From Deltaproteobacteria bacterium (GTDB lineage: Bacteria > Myxococcota_A > UBA9160 > UBA6930): a stretch of 64,000 nucleotides of DNA. This document shows positions 1 to 8,823 of the stretch, in pieces; position 1 is the stretch's first letter, and each line of letters opens with the position of its first letter. The translations under genes were made by a program, and so were the position numbers. Location of the stretch: contig JAPPPQ010000017.1 of the NCBI GenBank assembly GCA_028817435.1, positions 1 through 64,000 of the forward strand, in the 5' to 3' direction. A model generated the notes under the pieces. It did not search any database and was not told the origin of the DNA. It saw only the letters and a program-made list of their open reading frames with translations.

Positions 1-561
1 GCGGCCCGCGCCGCCGCGGCGGCCTCCGCCCCCGCCGGGGCGGGCGGCGCTGGCGCGGTGGCGGGCGGCTCCTCGGCTGCGTCGGCCGGCGCGCCCGCGG
101 CAGCAGGCGAGGTGCAGGCGGAGCGGAAGCAGGCGCCGGTAGCGATTGACGCGGAGCAGCTGGAGTGGCTCGGCATGGAGGGCGGGGCGCGGGAGGTGCG
201 CTTCCACGGCGGCGTGCGGGTTTCGCAGGGCGATTTGCGGCTGAATGCCGAGGAGGTGTGGGCGCGCTATCCGGCGGCGGGGGGCGCGCCCAGCGCCCTG
301 GAAGCCTGCGGCGATGTCCGCGTCCGCCAGGGGCCGCGCAGCGCGCGCTGCGCCTGCGTGGGTTTTGAGCGCGCCGCGGGGCGCGTCGTTTGCAGCGGCG
401 CGCCGGCAGAGCTGGCGCAGCGCTGCGAGCGGGTGCGCGGGCGCAGCATCGCCTTTTTGACGGGCAGCGGGCGCTTCTTCGTCGAAGGCGCAGCCCGCGT
501 CCGCCGCCGCCCTGGCTGCGAGTCCACGGGCGCGCTCCCCGGCGCGGGGGCGGCGCGGTGA
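1..561 (+). CDS. lptA: LptA-like LPS transport protein, N-terminus outside window
   Basis: OstA/LptA-type periplasmic protein, expected to bridge LPS between LptC and LptD. The frame is open to the window edge, so the GTG at 58 in the ORF track is probably internal. After an Ala/Gly/Pro-rich stretch, the motif VAIDAEQLEW and a beta-rich run (VRFHGGVRVSQGDLRLNAEEVW) match the OstA fold. It ends at a TGA overlapping the GTG of lptB, the usual lptA-lptB arrangement. The family call rests on the fold pattern plus the neighbour. Confidence 0.75.
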   Translation, partial: AARAAAAASAPAGAGGAGAVAGGSSAASAGAPAAAGEVQAERKQAPVAIDAEQLEWLGMEGGAREVRFHGGVRVSQGDLRLNAEEVWARYPAAGGAPSALEACGDVRVRQGPRSARCACVGFERAAGRVVCSGAPAELAQRCERVRGRSIAFLTGSGRFFVEGAARVRRRPGCESTGALPGAGAAR

Positions 562-1289
562 GCGCGCTGCGCGTATCCACCCGGGGGCTGTGCATGCGCT
601 ACGGCGACCGGCAGGTGGTGGACGGCCTGGATCTGGATTTCGGGCCGGGCGAGGTGGTGGGGCTGCTCGGCCCCAACGGGGCGGGCAAGACCACCACCTT
701 CAACCTGGTGGTGGGCGCGCAGCGGCCCAGCGCGGGCGATGTGTTTCTGGGCGAGCGCGCCATTACCCACTTGCCGATGTTCCGGCGGGCGCGGCTCGGC
801 ATCGTCTATCTGCCGCAGGAAGCCTCGATCTTCCGCAAGCTCTCGGTGGCCGACAATGTGAACGCCATTCTCGAAACGCTGGAATCCTCGCCGCAGCGCC
901 GCCGCGCGCGCACCGCCGAACTGCTGGACGAGCTGGGCATTGCGGGCCGCGCCCGGCAGCGCGCAGAGCTGCTCTCGGGGGGCGAGCGGCGGCGCGTGGA
1001 GATTGCCAGGGCGCTGGCGCTGAACCCCGCGTTTCTGCTGCTCGACGAGCCCTTCACCGGCATTGATCCGCTGGCGGTGCGCGACATTCAGAAATTGATG
1101 GAGCAGTTGCGCGCCCGGGGCATTGGCATTGTGATTACCGAGCACAAGGTGCAGGAGACCCTGTCCGTCTGCGACCGCGCCTACATTTTGCGCCACGGCC
1201 GCATGATTCGCCATGGCACGCCGGAAGAAATCGCCGCAGACCCGCGCATCCGCGAGGTGTATCTGGGCGAGGACTTCCGGCTCGGCTGA
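558..1289 (+). CDS. lptB: LPS export ABC transporter ATPase LptB
   Basis: Cytoplasmic ATPase that powers extraction and transport of LPS with LptFG and the LptCAD bridge. The 243-residue protein has Walker A GPNGAGKTT (38-46), Q-loop YLPQ, signature LSGGE (139-143), Walker B LLLDEP (160-165) and H-loop ITEH. I chose the GTG at 558, which forms a GTGA overlap with the lptA stop. The longer ORF back to 390 is only read-through of the lptA region. The rpoN ATG follows after 4 bases, as in the gammaproteobacterial cluster. Confidence 0.96.
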   Translation: MSALRVSTRGLCMRYGDRQVVDGLDLDFGPGEVVGLLGPNGAGKTTTFNLVVGAQRPSAGDVFLGERAITHLPMFRRARLGIVYLPQEASIFRKLSVADNVNAILETLESSPQRRRARTAELLDELGIAGRARQRAELLSGGERRRVEIARALALNPAFLLLDEPFTGIDPLAVRDIQKLMEQLRARGIGIVITEHKVQETLSVCDRAYILRHGRMIRHGTPEEIAADPRIREVYLGEDFRLG

Positions 1290-1293
1290 GCCC

Positions 1294-2724
1294 ATGGCCG
1301 TCGAACTGAAGCAGCAGCTGCGGCTTTCGCAGCAGCTGGTCATGACGCCGCAACTGCAGCAGGCCATCAAGCTGCTGCAGCTCTCGCGCCTGGAAATGCT
1401 CGCCGCGGTGCAGCACGAGCTCGAGCAGAATCCGCTGCTGGAAGAGGCCCCGGATTTCGAGGACGCGCCCGGCGAGGCGGAGAGCGCGGCGGGGGATGGC
1501 TCCTCGGAGATGCGCGACGGCGAGGCCGAGGCCGCGGAGTTCGCCGGCCTCGACTGGCGCGATACCTGGGATGCGCCCCCCGCCGGAAGCTCCGTGGTGC
1601 GCGATGCCGGCGCGGGCGAGCGCTCCGAAGCGCCGCAGCCGGCCCGGCGCGAGACGCTGCAGGAGCACCTGCACTGGCAGCTCCGCTTCGCCGCCGGAAC
1701 CCCCGAGCTGCGGCTGGCCGCCGCCTGCATCGTCGGCAATCTGGACGGGGATGGCTATCTGCGCACGCCGCTCGTGGAAATCGCCGCGCAGTGCGGCGCT
1801 GCGCCGGAGCAAATGGAGGCGGCGCTGCGCTGCGTGCAGGGGCTGGATCCCCCCGGCGTGGCCGCCCGCGATTTGCGCGAGTGCCTGCTGCTGCAGCTCG
1901 GCGCGGGCGCGGGTGCGAGGGCGAATCTGGCGCGCTGCATTGTGGCGCGGCATTTGGACGAGCTGCAGCGCCGCGACCTGCGCAGCATTGAGCGGCAGAC
2001 CGGCGCAGCCCCCGAGGCGGTGGCGGAAGCGGCGCGGTTCATTGCGGGGCTGGAGCCGCGGCCCGCCCGGGGCTTCGGCGGCGATGAGCCGATTTACATT
2101 GTCCCGGATGTCAGCGTGCACCGCATCGGCGGCGAATTTCATGTGACGCTGGAAGCGGACGGGCTGCCGCGGCTGCGGGTGAGCCGCCTCTACCGCGATC
2201 TGCTCTCGGGCGCGCAGGCGGCGGAGCGCGAGACCCGCGATTATGTGCAGGAGAAAATGCGCGCCGCGCTGTGGCTGATCCGCTCCATTCACCAGCGCCA
2301 GCGCACCATCTACCGGGTCATGGAGAGCATTGTGCGCCACCAGCGCGCCTTCTTCGAGCAGGGTCCCGCGCAACTGCGCCCGCTGAAGCTGCGCGATGTG
2401 GCCGAGGATATCGGCATGCACGAATCCACGGTGAGCCGCGTGACCACCAGCAAGTATGCGAGCACCCCCCAGGGCATCTTCGAGCTCAAATACTTCTTCA
2501 ACTCGCGCATCAACCGGGTGGACGGCGAGGCCATTGCCAGCGAGGGCGTCAAGGAGCACATTCGCCGCATCATCACCGGCGAGGACGCGCGCCGCCCGCT
2601 CTCGGACCAGCGCATCGCAGAGGCGCTGCGCTCTCAGAACATCGCCATTGCGCGCCGCACGGTGACCAAATACCGGGAGGCGATGAAGATTCTCTCCTCG
2701 ACGCGGCGCCGCCGGGTGGGGTAG
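1294..2724 (+). CDS. rpoN: RNA polymerase sigma-54 factor
   Basis: Sigma-54, which directs polymerase to -24/-12 promoters that need AAA+ activators. The 476-residue protein begins [15 protein letters not shown] with a Gln/Leu-rich region I ([14 protein letters not shown]), then an acidic region II, a core-binding domain, an HTH ([13 protein letters not shown]) and the C-terminal RpoN box [12 protein letters not shown]. The start at 1294 was chosen because region I begins there; the ORF-track start at 1213 lies inside lptB. No hpf gene separates it from ptsN, unlike the common order. Confidence 0.97.
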   Translation: MAVELKQQLRLSQQLVMTPQLQQAIKLLQLSRLEMLAAVQHELEQNPLLEEAPDFEDAPGEAESAAGDGSSEMRDGEAEAAEFAGLDWRDTWDAPPAGSSVVRDAGAGERSEAPQPARRETLQEHLHWQLRFAAGTPELRLAAACIVGNLDGDGYLRTPLVEIAAQCGAAPEQMEAALRCVQGLDPPGVAARDLRECLLLQLGAGAGARANLARCIVARHLDELQRRDLRSIERQTGAAPEAVAEAARFIAGLEPRPARGFGGDEPIYIVPDVSVHRIGGEFHVTLEADGLPRLRVSRLYRDLLSGAQAAERETRDYVQEKMRAALWLIRSIHQRQRTIYRVMESIVRHQRAFFEQGPAQLRPLKLRDVAEDIGMHESTVSRVTTSKYASTPQGIFELKYFFNSRINRVDGEAIASEGVKEHIRRIITGEDARRPLSDQRIAEALRSQNIAIARRTVTKYREAMKILSSTRRRRVG

Positions 2725-2745
2725 GGTTTGCGCTGGCCAGACGCC

Positions 2746-3207
2746 ATGAAGATTGTGGACATTCTCGTGCGGGAAGCCGTGGTGCTCGATCTCGAGTCCC
2801 GGGACAAGCGCGGCGCGCTGGGGGAGCTCTGCGCCGCGCTGGCCGCCGCCGAGCCCGGCCTCGAAAGCGCCCCCCTGCTGGAGGTTCTCCAGGCCCGGGA
2901 GGCCCTGCAGAGCACCGGAATCGGCGAGGGGGTGGCCATTCCCCACGGCAAGCTGCCGGGCCTGCCGCGCCTGCTGGCCTCTTTTGCCCGCAGCCGCGCG
3001 GGGGTGGATTTCGAGTCCATAGACGGCGCGCCCACTCACCTGTTCTTCCTGCTGGTGGTGCCCGAGCACGCCGGCGGCGCGCACCTGAAGGCGCTGGCGC
3101 GCATCTCGCGCTTCTTCCGGGACGAAGCCTTCCGCAAGGCTCTGCTGGAAGCCGGCAGCCGGGCGGAGATTGTCGCCGCCATCGAGCAGGAGGACGCCCG
3201 CTTTTGA
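2746..3207 (+). CDS. ptsN: PTS-Ntr EIIA component PtsN
   Basis: EIIA-Ntr, the terminal phosphoacceptor of the regulatory nitrogen PTS. In other Proteobacteria it is linked to potassium and nitrogen homeostasis. The 153-residue protein has the fructose/mannitol-type EIIA fold with the phosphoacceptor motif GVAIPHGKL (His in IPHGK). The ATG at 2746 fits the family N-terminus (MKIVDIL); the track start at 2728 is a TTG. It lies 21 bases after rpoN and 39 bases before the EIIA-Man-like gene, so probably in the same operon. Confidence 0.94.
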   Translation: MKIVDILVREAVVLDLESRDKRGALGELCAALAAAEPGLESAPLLEVLQAREALQSTGIGEGVAIPHGKLPGLPRLLASFARSRAGVDFESIDGAPTHLFFLLVVPEHAGGAHLKALARISRFFRDEAFRKALLEAGSRAEIVAAIEQEDARF

Positions 3208-3246
3208 GCCGCCCCCACGGGCGAAGCGGGCGGCAAAGGGGAGAGC

Positions 3247-3684
3247 ATGGGGTCCGGGGAGGGCGCAGCGCCGCAGGCGGGGGTGGTGATTGTCTCTCAC
3301 CACCGCATTGGCGAGGAAATGCTGCGGGCGCTGCACGCCATTGTGCCGCAGGCCCCGCGCTTTCTGGCGGTGGCGGTGGATCCGCAGCAGCGGGGCGCTT
3401 CCGGGCTGCGCGGCAGCATTGCCGCCGCCCTGGACGAGGCGGAGACCGGCGGCGGCGTGCTGGTGCTCACCGATATGTTCGGCGGCACCCCCGCCAACAT
3501 CGGCCTGTCTTTTCTGGGCGAGCGCCGGGTGGAGGTGGTGACCGGCTTCAACCTGCCCATGCTGGTCAAGCTGGCCACGCTGGAAGAGCCGCTGCCGCTT
3601 GCAGAGCTGGCGCGCTTTATCCGGGATTACGGGCAGCGCAACATCTCGGTGGCCAGCGAGCTTTTGCCGGAAGAGCACGGGTGA
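3247..3684 (+). CDS. PTS EIIA-Man-family protein
   Basis: The 145-residue EIIA of the mannose family has the phospho-histidine strand [14 protein letters not shown] near the N-terminus and the hallmark [14 protein letters not shown]. It is preceded by GGGGAGAG. No membrane EIIB/C/D genes are nearby, so it is probably a regulatory EIIA rather than a sugar-uptake component. In many Proteobacteria this gene sits after hprK-rapZ and before HPr-ptsI. Here hprK, rapZ and ptsI are absent from the locus. It overlaps the HPr GTG by 4 bases. Confidence 0.88.
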   Translation: MGSGEGAAPQAGVVIVSHHRIGEEMLRALHAIVPQAPRFLAVAVDPQQRGASGLRGSIAAALDEAETGGGVLVLTDMFGGTPANIGLSFLGERRVEVVTGFNLPMLVKLATLEEPLPLAELARFIRDYGQRNISVASELLPEEHG

Positions 3685-4046
3685 GCGCGGCAGGCTGGAT
3701 CCATGACTGCTTCACGGTGGCGGCCGAGCTGGGCCTGCACGCCCGGCCCGCCGGAGAATTCGCGGCGCTGGCCCGGAGCTTCGATGCGGAGATCCAGGTG
3801 TCGAAGGGCGGCGAGTGGGTGAACGGGCGCGAGGTGCTGGAGCTGCTCTCTCTGGCCGCCGCCCAGGGCGCGCGGCTGCGGCTGCGCGCCAGGGGGCCCG
3901 AGGCCGGGCGCGCCGTGGCCGCCCTGGGCGCACTGCTGGAACGCCCCCCACCCGGGGCGGATTGCCCCAGGCGGGGCCTTCTCCTACTCTCCCGCCCGCC
4001 ACCACCCCCGGCGCATTTTCCATCCCTCCCCCGGAGCAGCAATTTC
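3681..4046 (+). CDS. HPr/NPr-like phosphocarrier domain, open into metK
   Basis: HPr-fold phosphocarrier with active-site motif [13 protein letters not shown] (His about residue 20) and [14 protein letters not shown]. The position aligned with regulatory Ser46 of Gram-positive HPr is Glu, which fits the missing HPr kinase. HPr homology ends near residue 88. The frame then runs without a stop through a Pro-rich tract ([13 protein letters not shown]) into metK; the end given here is only the base before the metK ATG. There is no stop triplet in any forward frame across the spacer. It is either a natural HPr-MetK fusion or a gene that lost its stop. Confidence 0.75.
3942..3977 (+). promoter_or_regulatory. 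Alternative GC hairpins ahead of metK
   Basis: Four short complementary segments lie between the HPr domain and metK: CGCCCC (3942), GGGGCG (3954), GCCCC (3964) and GGGGC (3973). Segments 1:2 and 3:4 can pair together, or 2:3 can pair instead, an attenuator-like topology. No U-run follows, so intrinsic termination is unlikely. It matches no SAM or SAH riboswitch consensus I know. A regulatory role is inference only. Confidence 0.3.
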
Positions 4047-5255
4047 ATGGCCACTTCCCTGTTCACCTCCGAGTCGGTCTCCATGGGCCACCCGGACAAG
4101 CTCTGCGACCAGATCAGCGACGCGGTGCTGGATGCGGTGCTGGATTTGAAGCTGGATTCGGCGCTTCCCGTGGCGGAGCGCCGCGTGGCCTGCGAGGCGC
4201 TGACCACCACAGGACTCGTGGTGCTGGCTGGCGAGGTGCGCGCCACCGGGCAGCGCACCGAGGTGGCCGTGAACTACGCGCCGCTGGTGCGCGAGGTGGT
4301 GAGGGAGATTGGCTACACGGATTCGAAGATTGGCTTCGACGCCGGCACCTGCGCGGTAATGGTGGCCATTGGCGAGCAGAGCGCGGATATCGCCCTGGGG
4401 GTGGATGCGGGCGACGGCAAAGAGCAGGGCGCAGGCGACCAGGGGATGATGTTTGGCTTTGCCTGCGACGAGACCGAGGCGCTGATGCCCGCGCCCATTT
4501 GGCACGCGCACGAGCTCATGCGGGAACACCGCAGGTATTTCGAGAGCCGCGAGATTCGCTACCTGCGGCCCGATGCGAAATCGCAGGTTACTTTTGGATA
4601 CGATGGGGAGGGCAGGCCGCAGCGAGTCGACGCCGTGGTGCTCTCGACGCAGCACGATGCGGATATTCCCCACTCCGAAATCGAGAAGGATGTGAAGGAG
4701 AAGATCATTTTGCCCGTGCTCAGCAACTGGGTGGATGAGCGCACCGAATACCACATCAACCCGACGGGAAATTTCGTGACCGGCGGGCCAAAGGGCGATG
4801 CGGGACTCACCGGGCGCAAGATCATTGTGGATACCTACGGCGGCATGGGGCGGCACGGCGGCGGCGCGTTCAGCGGCAAGGATCCCTCGAAGGTGGACCG
4901 CAGCGCGGCCTATGCCGCGCGCTGGGTGGCGAAGAATCTGGTGGCGGCGGGGCTGGCGCGGCGCTGCGAGGTGCAGATTGCCTATGCCATCGGCGTGGCC
5001 GAGCCGGTGTCGGTGCGGGTGGACAGCTTCGGCACCTCGCAGCACGGCGATGCCAGGCTGGCAAAGGTGGTGCGCGATTGCTTTGATCTCAGGCCGCGCG
5101 CAATCATTGAAGAGCTGGGCCTGTTGCGGCGCGAGCACCATGGCGCCAAGTGGCGCTATCGCGACACGGCCTGCTACGGACACTTTGGCCGCAAGGGCTT
5201 TCCCTGGGAAGACACCGGGAAGGCCGGCGAGCTCCGCCGCCGGGCGGAGCGTTGA
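4047..5255 (+). CDS. metK: S-adenosylmethionine synthetase
   Basis: Makes SAM from methionine and ATP in the cytoplasm. The 402 residues have a full family pattern: [21 protein letters not shown] at the N-terminus, the substrate-loop region [12 protein letters not shown], the phosphate-binding loop [22 protein letters not shown], and C-terminal FGRKGFPWE. The ATG at 4047 has GGAG about 11 bases upstream and matches the family start. The same frame is open back through HPr, so a longer fusion product from GTG 3681 (524 residues) is possible. yajC follows after 10 bases. Confidence 0.96.
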   Translation: MATSLFTSESVSMGHPDKLCDQISDAVLDAVLDLKLDSALPVAERRVACEALTTTGLVVLAGEVRATGQRTEVAVNYAPLVREVVREIGYTDSKIGFDAGTCAVMVAIGEQSADIALGVDAGDGKEQGAGDQGMMFGFACDETEALMPAPIWHAHELMREHRRYFESREIRYLRPDAKSQVTFGYDGEGRPQRVDAVVLSTQHDADIPHSEIEKDVKEKIILPVLSNWVDERTEYHINPTGNFVTGGPKGDAGLTGRKIIVDTYGGMGRHGGGAFSGKDPSKVDRSAAYAARWVAKNLVAAGLARRCEVQIAYAIGVAEPVSVRVDSFGTSQHGDARLAKVVRDCFDLRPRAIIEELGLLRREHHGAKWRYRDTACYGHFGRKGFPWEDTGKAGELRRRAER

Positions 5256-5265
5256 GGAGGCGCGC

Positions 5266-5586
5266 GTGATCTTTCTGCAATCGCAGGGCGGCGGCATCAG
5301 CTTCTTTTTGCCGCTCATCGTTCTGGGCCTGCTCTTCTACTTCCTGCTGATTCGCCCGCAGCAGCGCGAGCAGAAGCAGCGGCGGCAAATGCAGGATTCG
5401 CTCTCCCGGGGCGACCGCGTGGTCACCGCGGGCGGCATTCACGGCAGCGTTGCCGGGGTGGAAGAGCATGTGGTGACCCTGGAAGTGGCGAACCTGCGCG
5501 GCGAGCGGGTGCGCATCAAGGTGGACCGGCAGCGCGTTGAGCGGCGCTTCGAGAGCGCGGAGCAAAGCGGGACGGAGAGCTCGTGA
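5266..5586 (+). CDS. yajC: Sec translocase accessory subunit YajC
   Basis: Small single-pass membrane protein of the SecDF-YajC complex that assists protein export. The 106 residues have one TM helix (FFLPLIVLGLLFYFLLI) followed by the signature RPQQREQKQRRQM and a soluble domain with VTAGGIHGSV. The GTG start at 5266 is preceded by GAGGAGG. Its TGA overlaps the secD GTG by 4 bases, giving the conserved yajC-secD-secF operon. Confidence 0.95.
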   Translation: MIFLQSQGGGISFFLPLIVLGLLFYFLLIRPQQREQKQRRQMQDSLSRGDRVVTAGGIHGSVAGVEEHVVTLEVANLRGERVRIKVDRQRVERRFESAEQSGTESS

Positions 5587-7187
5587 GGCGCAGCGTGCGG
5601 GCGGCCCTGGTGGCCGCCCTGATGCTCCTGCTCGGCTGGTTCGCCGCTGGAAACTTCGCCTCGAAGGAAATCCGCGCCGATTCCCTGTGGCTGCCCGAGA
5701 GCGCGCTGCGCCTGGGGTTGGATCTGCGCGGCGGCGTCCATGTGGTGCTCGGCCCGAAGCTCGAAGAGGCGGCGGGGCACGAGTTGCGGCAACTGAAGAG
5801 CGCCCTGTCGGAGCGCTTCGAGGACCGGGAGCTGGGCGGCGTTGAGCTGACCGTGGAGCCCGGCGTGTTGCGCCTCACCCCCGCCGCCGCCGATGTGGAA
5901 AAGCTGCGCGAGGAGCTGGACAACCGCCGGACGCTGGACCCGCAGGCGGTGGATGTGTCGGAGCGGGACGGCGTTTTCCTGCTCACCCTCACCCCCGAGC
6001 AGGAAGAGCTGGTGCGCGACCGCGCCATGCAGCAGGTGCTCGAGGTGCTGCGGCGGCGCATAGACGACCCGCAGACGGGGATTCCCGAATCGGTGGTGAC
6101 GCGGCAGGGCGCGGACCGCGTGCTGGTGCAGATTCCCGATGTGGACCGCGTGCCCACAGATTTGATCGAATCCACCGGGCGTCTGGAATTCAAGATTGTG
6201 CGCTCCTCTGCCGGCAACGAGGAATTGCTGCGCGCGCAGTTTCCCGACGGCATCGAGCCCGGCCTGGAGATCGTCTTTGAATACGACCGCGCCTTCGAGG
6301 ACAGCGATGAGGAGCGGCGCGTGCTGAACGCTTATCTGGTGCCGGCAGAGCCGGACATCACCGGCGATTATCTCGAAAACGCCGCCTCCGGACTCAACAC
6401 GCTGCGCAACGAGTGGTTTGTGAGCTTCACCTGGTCTTCCGAGGGCGCGGCGATTTTCACCGAGCTCACCGAGAAGCACCTGAACGAGGCGCTGGCGATT
6501 ATTCTCGACGGCGAGGTTTACAGCGCGCCGGTGATTCGCAGCCGCATTGGCCGCCAGGGCGAAATTACGGGCAACTTCACCTCGCAGCAGGCCTCCGACC
6601 TCGCCGTGATTCTGCGCGCGGGTTCGCTGCCCATCGGCATTCAGATCGAAGAAGAGCGCACCATCGGCCCCGCCCTGGGGCAGGATTCCATTGAGCGCGG
6701 GCTGCGCGCCTCGCTGGCCGGGTTGATGCTCGTCATGCTCTTCGTCATGGGCTACTACCGGCTCTCGGGCAGCTACGCCTCGCTGGCGCTGCTCTGCAAC
6801 CTGGTGCTGGTGCTGGGGCTCATGTCGCTCTTCGAGGGAACGCTCACTTTGCCCGGCATTGCCGGCCTGGTGCTGACGGTGGGCATGGCGGTGGATGCCA
6901 ATGTGATTATTTTCGAGCGCATCCGCGAAGAATTGCGCGAAGGGCGCGGCCCCCGCGCCGCCATTGCGGCGGGCTTTCAGAAGGCGCGCTGGACCATCCT
7001 CGACGCCAACATCACCACGCTCATTACCGCCGTGATTCTCTTCCAGTTCGGCACCGGACCCATCAAGGGCTTTGCGGTGACCCTTTCGGTGGGCATTCTC
7101 GCCAGCGTCTTTGCGGCGCTGGTAATTACGCGGCTCTTCTACTCCTTCTGGCCGGGCGATTCCGAAGCCGCCCGGCTTTCCATCTGA
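5583..7187 (+). CDS. secD: Protein translocase subunit SecD
   Basis: Inner-membrane RND-family subunit that uses the proton gradient to pull secreted proteins into the periplasm. The 534 residues have an N-terminal TM, the conserved SALRLGLDLRGGVHVVLG, a large periplasmic domain, and a C-terminal TM bundle with GMAVDANVIIFERIREELR. It is shorter than the E. coli protein (about 615) but within the family range. It starts at GTG 5583 inside the end of yajC; secF begins 7 bases after its stop. Confidence 0.96.
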   Translation: MRRSVRAALVAALMLLLGWFAAGNFASKEIRADSLWLPESALRLGLDLRGGVHVVLGPKLEEAAGHELRQLKSALSERFEDRELGGVELTVEPGVLRLTPAAADVEKLREELDNRRTLDPQAVDVSERDGVFLLTLTPEQEELVRDRAMQQVLEVLRRRIDDPQTGIPESVVTRQGADRVLVQIPDVDRVPTDLIESTGRLEFKIVRSSAGNEELLRAQFPDGIEPGLEIVFEYDRAFEDSDEERRVLNAYLVPAEPDITGDYLENAASGLNTLRNEWFVSFTWSSEGAAIFTELTEKHLNEALAIILDGEVYSAPVIRSRIGRQGEITGNFTSQQASDLAVILRAGSLPIGIQIEEERTIGPALGQDSIERGLRASLAGLMLVMLFVMGYYRLSGSYASLALLCNLVLVLGLMSLFEGTLTLPGIAGLVLTVGMAVDANVIIFERIREELREGRGPRAAIAAGFQKARWTILDANITTLITAVILFQFGTGPIKGFAVTLSVGILASVFAALVITRLFYSFWPGDSEAARLSI

Positions 7188-7194
7188 GCCGCCC

Positions 7195-8193
7195 ATGCCT
7201 TTTCAGATCATCCCGCCGGGCACCCGCTTCGATTTCATCGGCAAGTGGCGCTTTGCGCTGGCGGCCTCGCTGCTGGTGGTGCTGCTGGGCGTGGTGGGGG
7301 CGGCCACCCAGGGTGTCCGCTGGGGGCTGGATTTCGCCGGCGGCGCAGAGGCCCACCTGCGCTTCACCGAGTCGGATTCCAGCGAGGGCGCCATTCGCGA
7401 GGTGCTGGGCGGGCTGGACCTGGAGAGCCCCAGCGTGGTGCGCTACGGCGAGGGCGCGCGGGAGTTTTTGATCAAGTTCCGCGGCGAGCGCGCCCGGGCC
7501 GCCGAGGGCGAAGCCGGCGCGGAGGCCGCCTCCGGCGCTGGCGAGGCCGCCGCGGTGGTGAGCGCCGAAACCGACCGGGTGCTGGCCCTGCAGCGCGCCC
7601 TCTCCGAGCAAATCGGTCCGCTGGAGGTGATTCGCACCGAGTATGTCGGCCCCCGGGTGGGCGCAGAGCTGCGCGAGGATGGCCTGAACGCCATTCTGCT
7701 GGCCTGCCTGCTGATCCTGATCTATATCGCCTTCCGCTTTTCCATGCGCTTCGCGCCCGGCGCGGTCATTGCGCTGGTGCACGATGTGCTCATCACCTGC
7801 TCGCTGTGGCTGCTGCTCGGCCTGGAATTCGATCTGCGCGTGCTGGCGGCGCTGCTCGCCATCATCGGATACAGCCTGAACGATACGATCATCGTCTATG
7901 ACCGCATCCGCGAAAATCTGGAAATGCGCACCGGCGCGGAGTTGCCCGAGGTGCTGAACCGCAGCGTCAACCAGACGCTGGCGCGCACCGTGCTCACCTC
8001 CATTACCACGCTGCTGGCGCTGCTGTCGCTGCTGCTGCTCGGCGGAGAGGTGGTGCGGCCCTTCGCCCTGGCCATGGCCATGGGCGTGGTGGTGGGCACC
8101 TACTCCTCCGTCTATATCGCCGCGCCGACGCTGATGTGGCTGGAGAGCCGCTTCCGCGCGCGCGCGGGAAGCGGGATGCCCGCCGGAGCCTGA
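7195..8193 (+). CDS. secF: Protein translocase subunit SecF
   Basis: Partner of SecD in the export motor. The 332 residues have TM1 near the N-terminus (FALAASLLVVLLGVVG), the family strand GLDFAGGAEAHLRF, and the conserved TM4-5 segment IIGYSLNDTIIVYDRIREN. An Ala/Glu-rich insertion (residues about 100-125) sits in the periplasmic loop. It is the last gene of the yajC-secD-secF operon and is convergent with the bactofilin gene; a short GC hairpin at 8201-8212 lies in the 33-base gap. Confidence 0.96.
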   Translation: MPFQIIPPGTRFDFIGKWRFALAASLLVVLLGVVGAATQGVRWGLDFAGGAEAHLRFTESDSSEGAIREVLGGLDLESPSVVRYGEGAREFLIKFRGERARAAEGEAGAEAASGAGEAAAVVSAETDRVLALQRALSEQIGPLEVIRTEYVGPRVGAELREDGLNAILLACLLILIYIAFRFSMRFAPGAVIALVHDVLITCSLWLLLGLEFDLRVLAALLAIIGYSLNDTIIVYDRIRENLEMRTGAELPEVLNRSVNQTLARTVLTSITTLLALLSLLLLGGEVVRPFALAMAMGVVVGTYSSVYIAAPTLMWLESRFRARAGSGMPAGA

Positions 8194-8226
8194 GGCCCCA
8201 GCGGGCTCCCGCCATTTCCCCCGGGA

Positions 8227-8781
8227 TCAGTTGCCGGGCTTGCCGCCCTTGCCGGGGCCGCCGGGGCCGGGAGGCCCACCGGGGCGCGGCGGGCCGCCGG
8301 GTGCTGCCGCCGCCTGCTTGCCCATGGTGATGGGGCCATTCAGCATGGCGCCCTCTTGCACCACCAGGCGCGGCGTCTTGATCTCGCCGTCCACGACGCC
8401 CGAGGCCTGCACCTCGATGCGCTCGGTGGCGCTGAGGTTGCCGTTGATGTGGCCGATCACCACCACCGACTTGGCGTGCACCTCTGCCTGCACATCGCCG
8501 CCTGCGCCGATGGTGAGCTCGTTGTTCGTCAAATCGACGCGGCCCTCCACCTTGCCTTCGACCAGCAGGTCCTCGTCGCCGGTCAGATCGCCCTTGAAAC
8601 TGATGGACTTCCCGAGATTGGCCATTGCTTCTCCATTGCGCGATACGGGCCGGGCAACGGGGCGCGGCTTTTCGCCCCCCCGCAGCCGCACGGAATCGCC
8701 CAGCGCCTTGCCGAGGCGCGCGCCGGGCGCGCTCCCCACGCCGGGCTTGTCCTCCCGCTCGCTCTTGCCAAAGATTGCCAA
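8227..8781 (-). CDS. Bactofilin
   Basis: Polymer-forming cytoskeletal protein of the bactofilin (DUF583) family, which makes membrane-associated filaments for cell shape or polar organisation. The 184 residues have a charged N-terminal tail, a right-handed beta-helix core (KGDLTGDEDLLVEGKVEGRVDL, VVIGHINGNLSATERIEV, GVVDGEIKTPRLVV) and a disordered Pro/Gly tail (PGGPPRPGGPPGPGG), as is typical. The start ATG at 8781 begins MAIFGKSE. It lies downstream of the TolC-like gene on the same strand, 42 bases away. Confidence 0.88.
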   Translation of the reverse strand: MAIFGKSEREDKPGVGSAPGARLGKALGDSVRLRGGEKPRPVARPVSRNGEAMANLGKSISFKGDLTGDEDLLVEGKVEGRVDLTNNELTIGAGGDVQAEVHAKSVVVIGHINGNLSATERIEVQASGVVDGEIKTPRLVVQEGAMLNGPITMGKQAAAAPGGPPRPGGPPGPGGPGKGGKPGN

Positions 8782-8823
8782 GTTTGTTCCTCCCGCCCCC
8801 TGCGGAAAAGACTGCGCGAATTG

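Noticed and set aside
1135-3678. 847-residue minus-strand ORF opposite lptB-rpoN-ptsN
   Set aside because: Shadow of three well-supported plus-strand genes; composition typical of antisense frames.
2271-3680. N-terminal part of the 994-residue plus ORF that ends in metK
   Set aside because: Out-of-frame translation of rpoN, ptsN and the EIIA gene. Only the part from GTG 3681 shows HPr and MetK homology.
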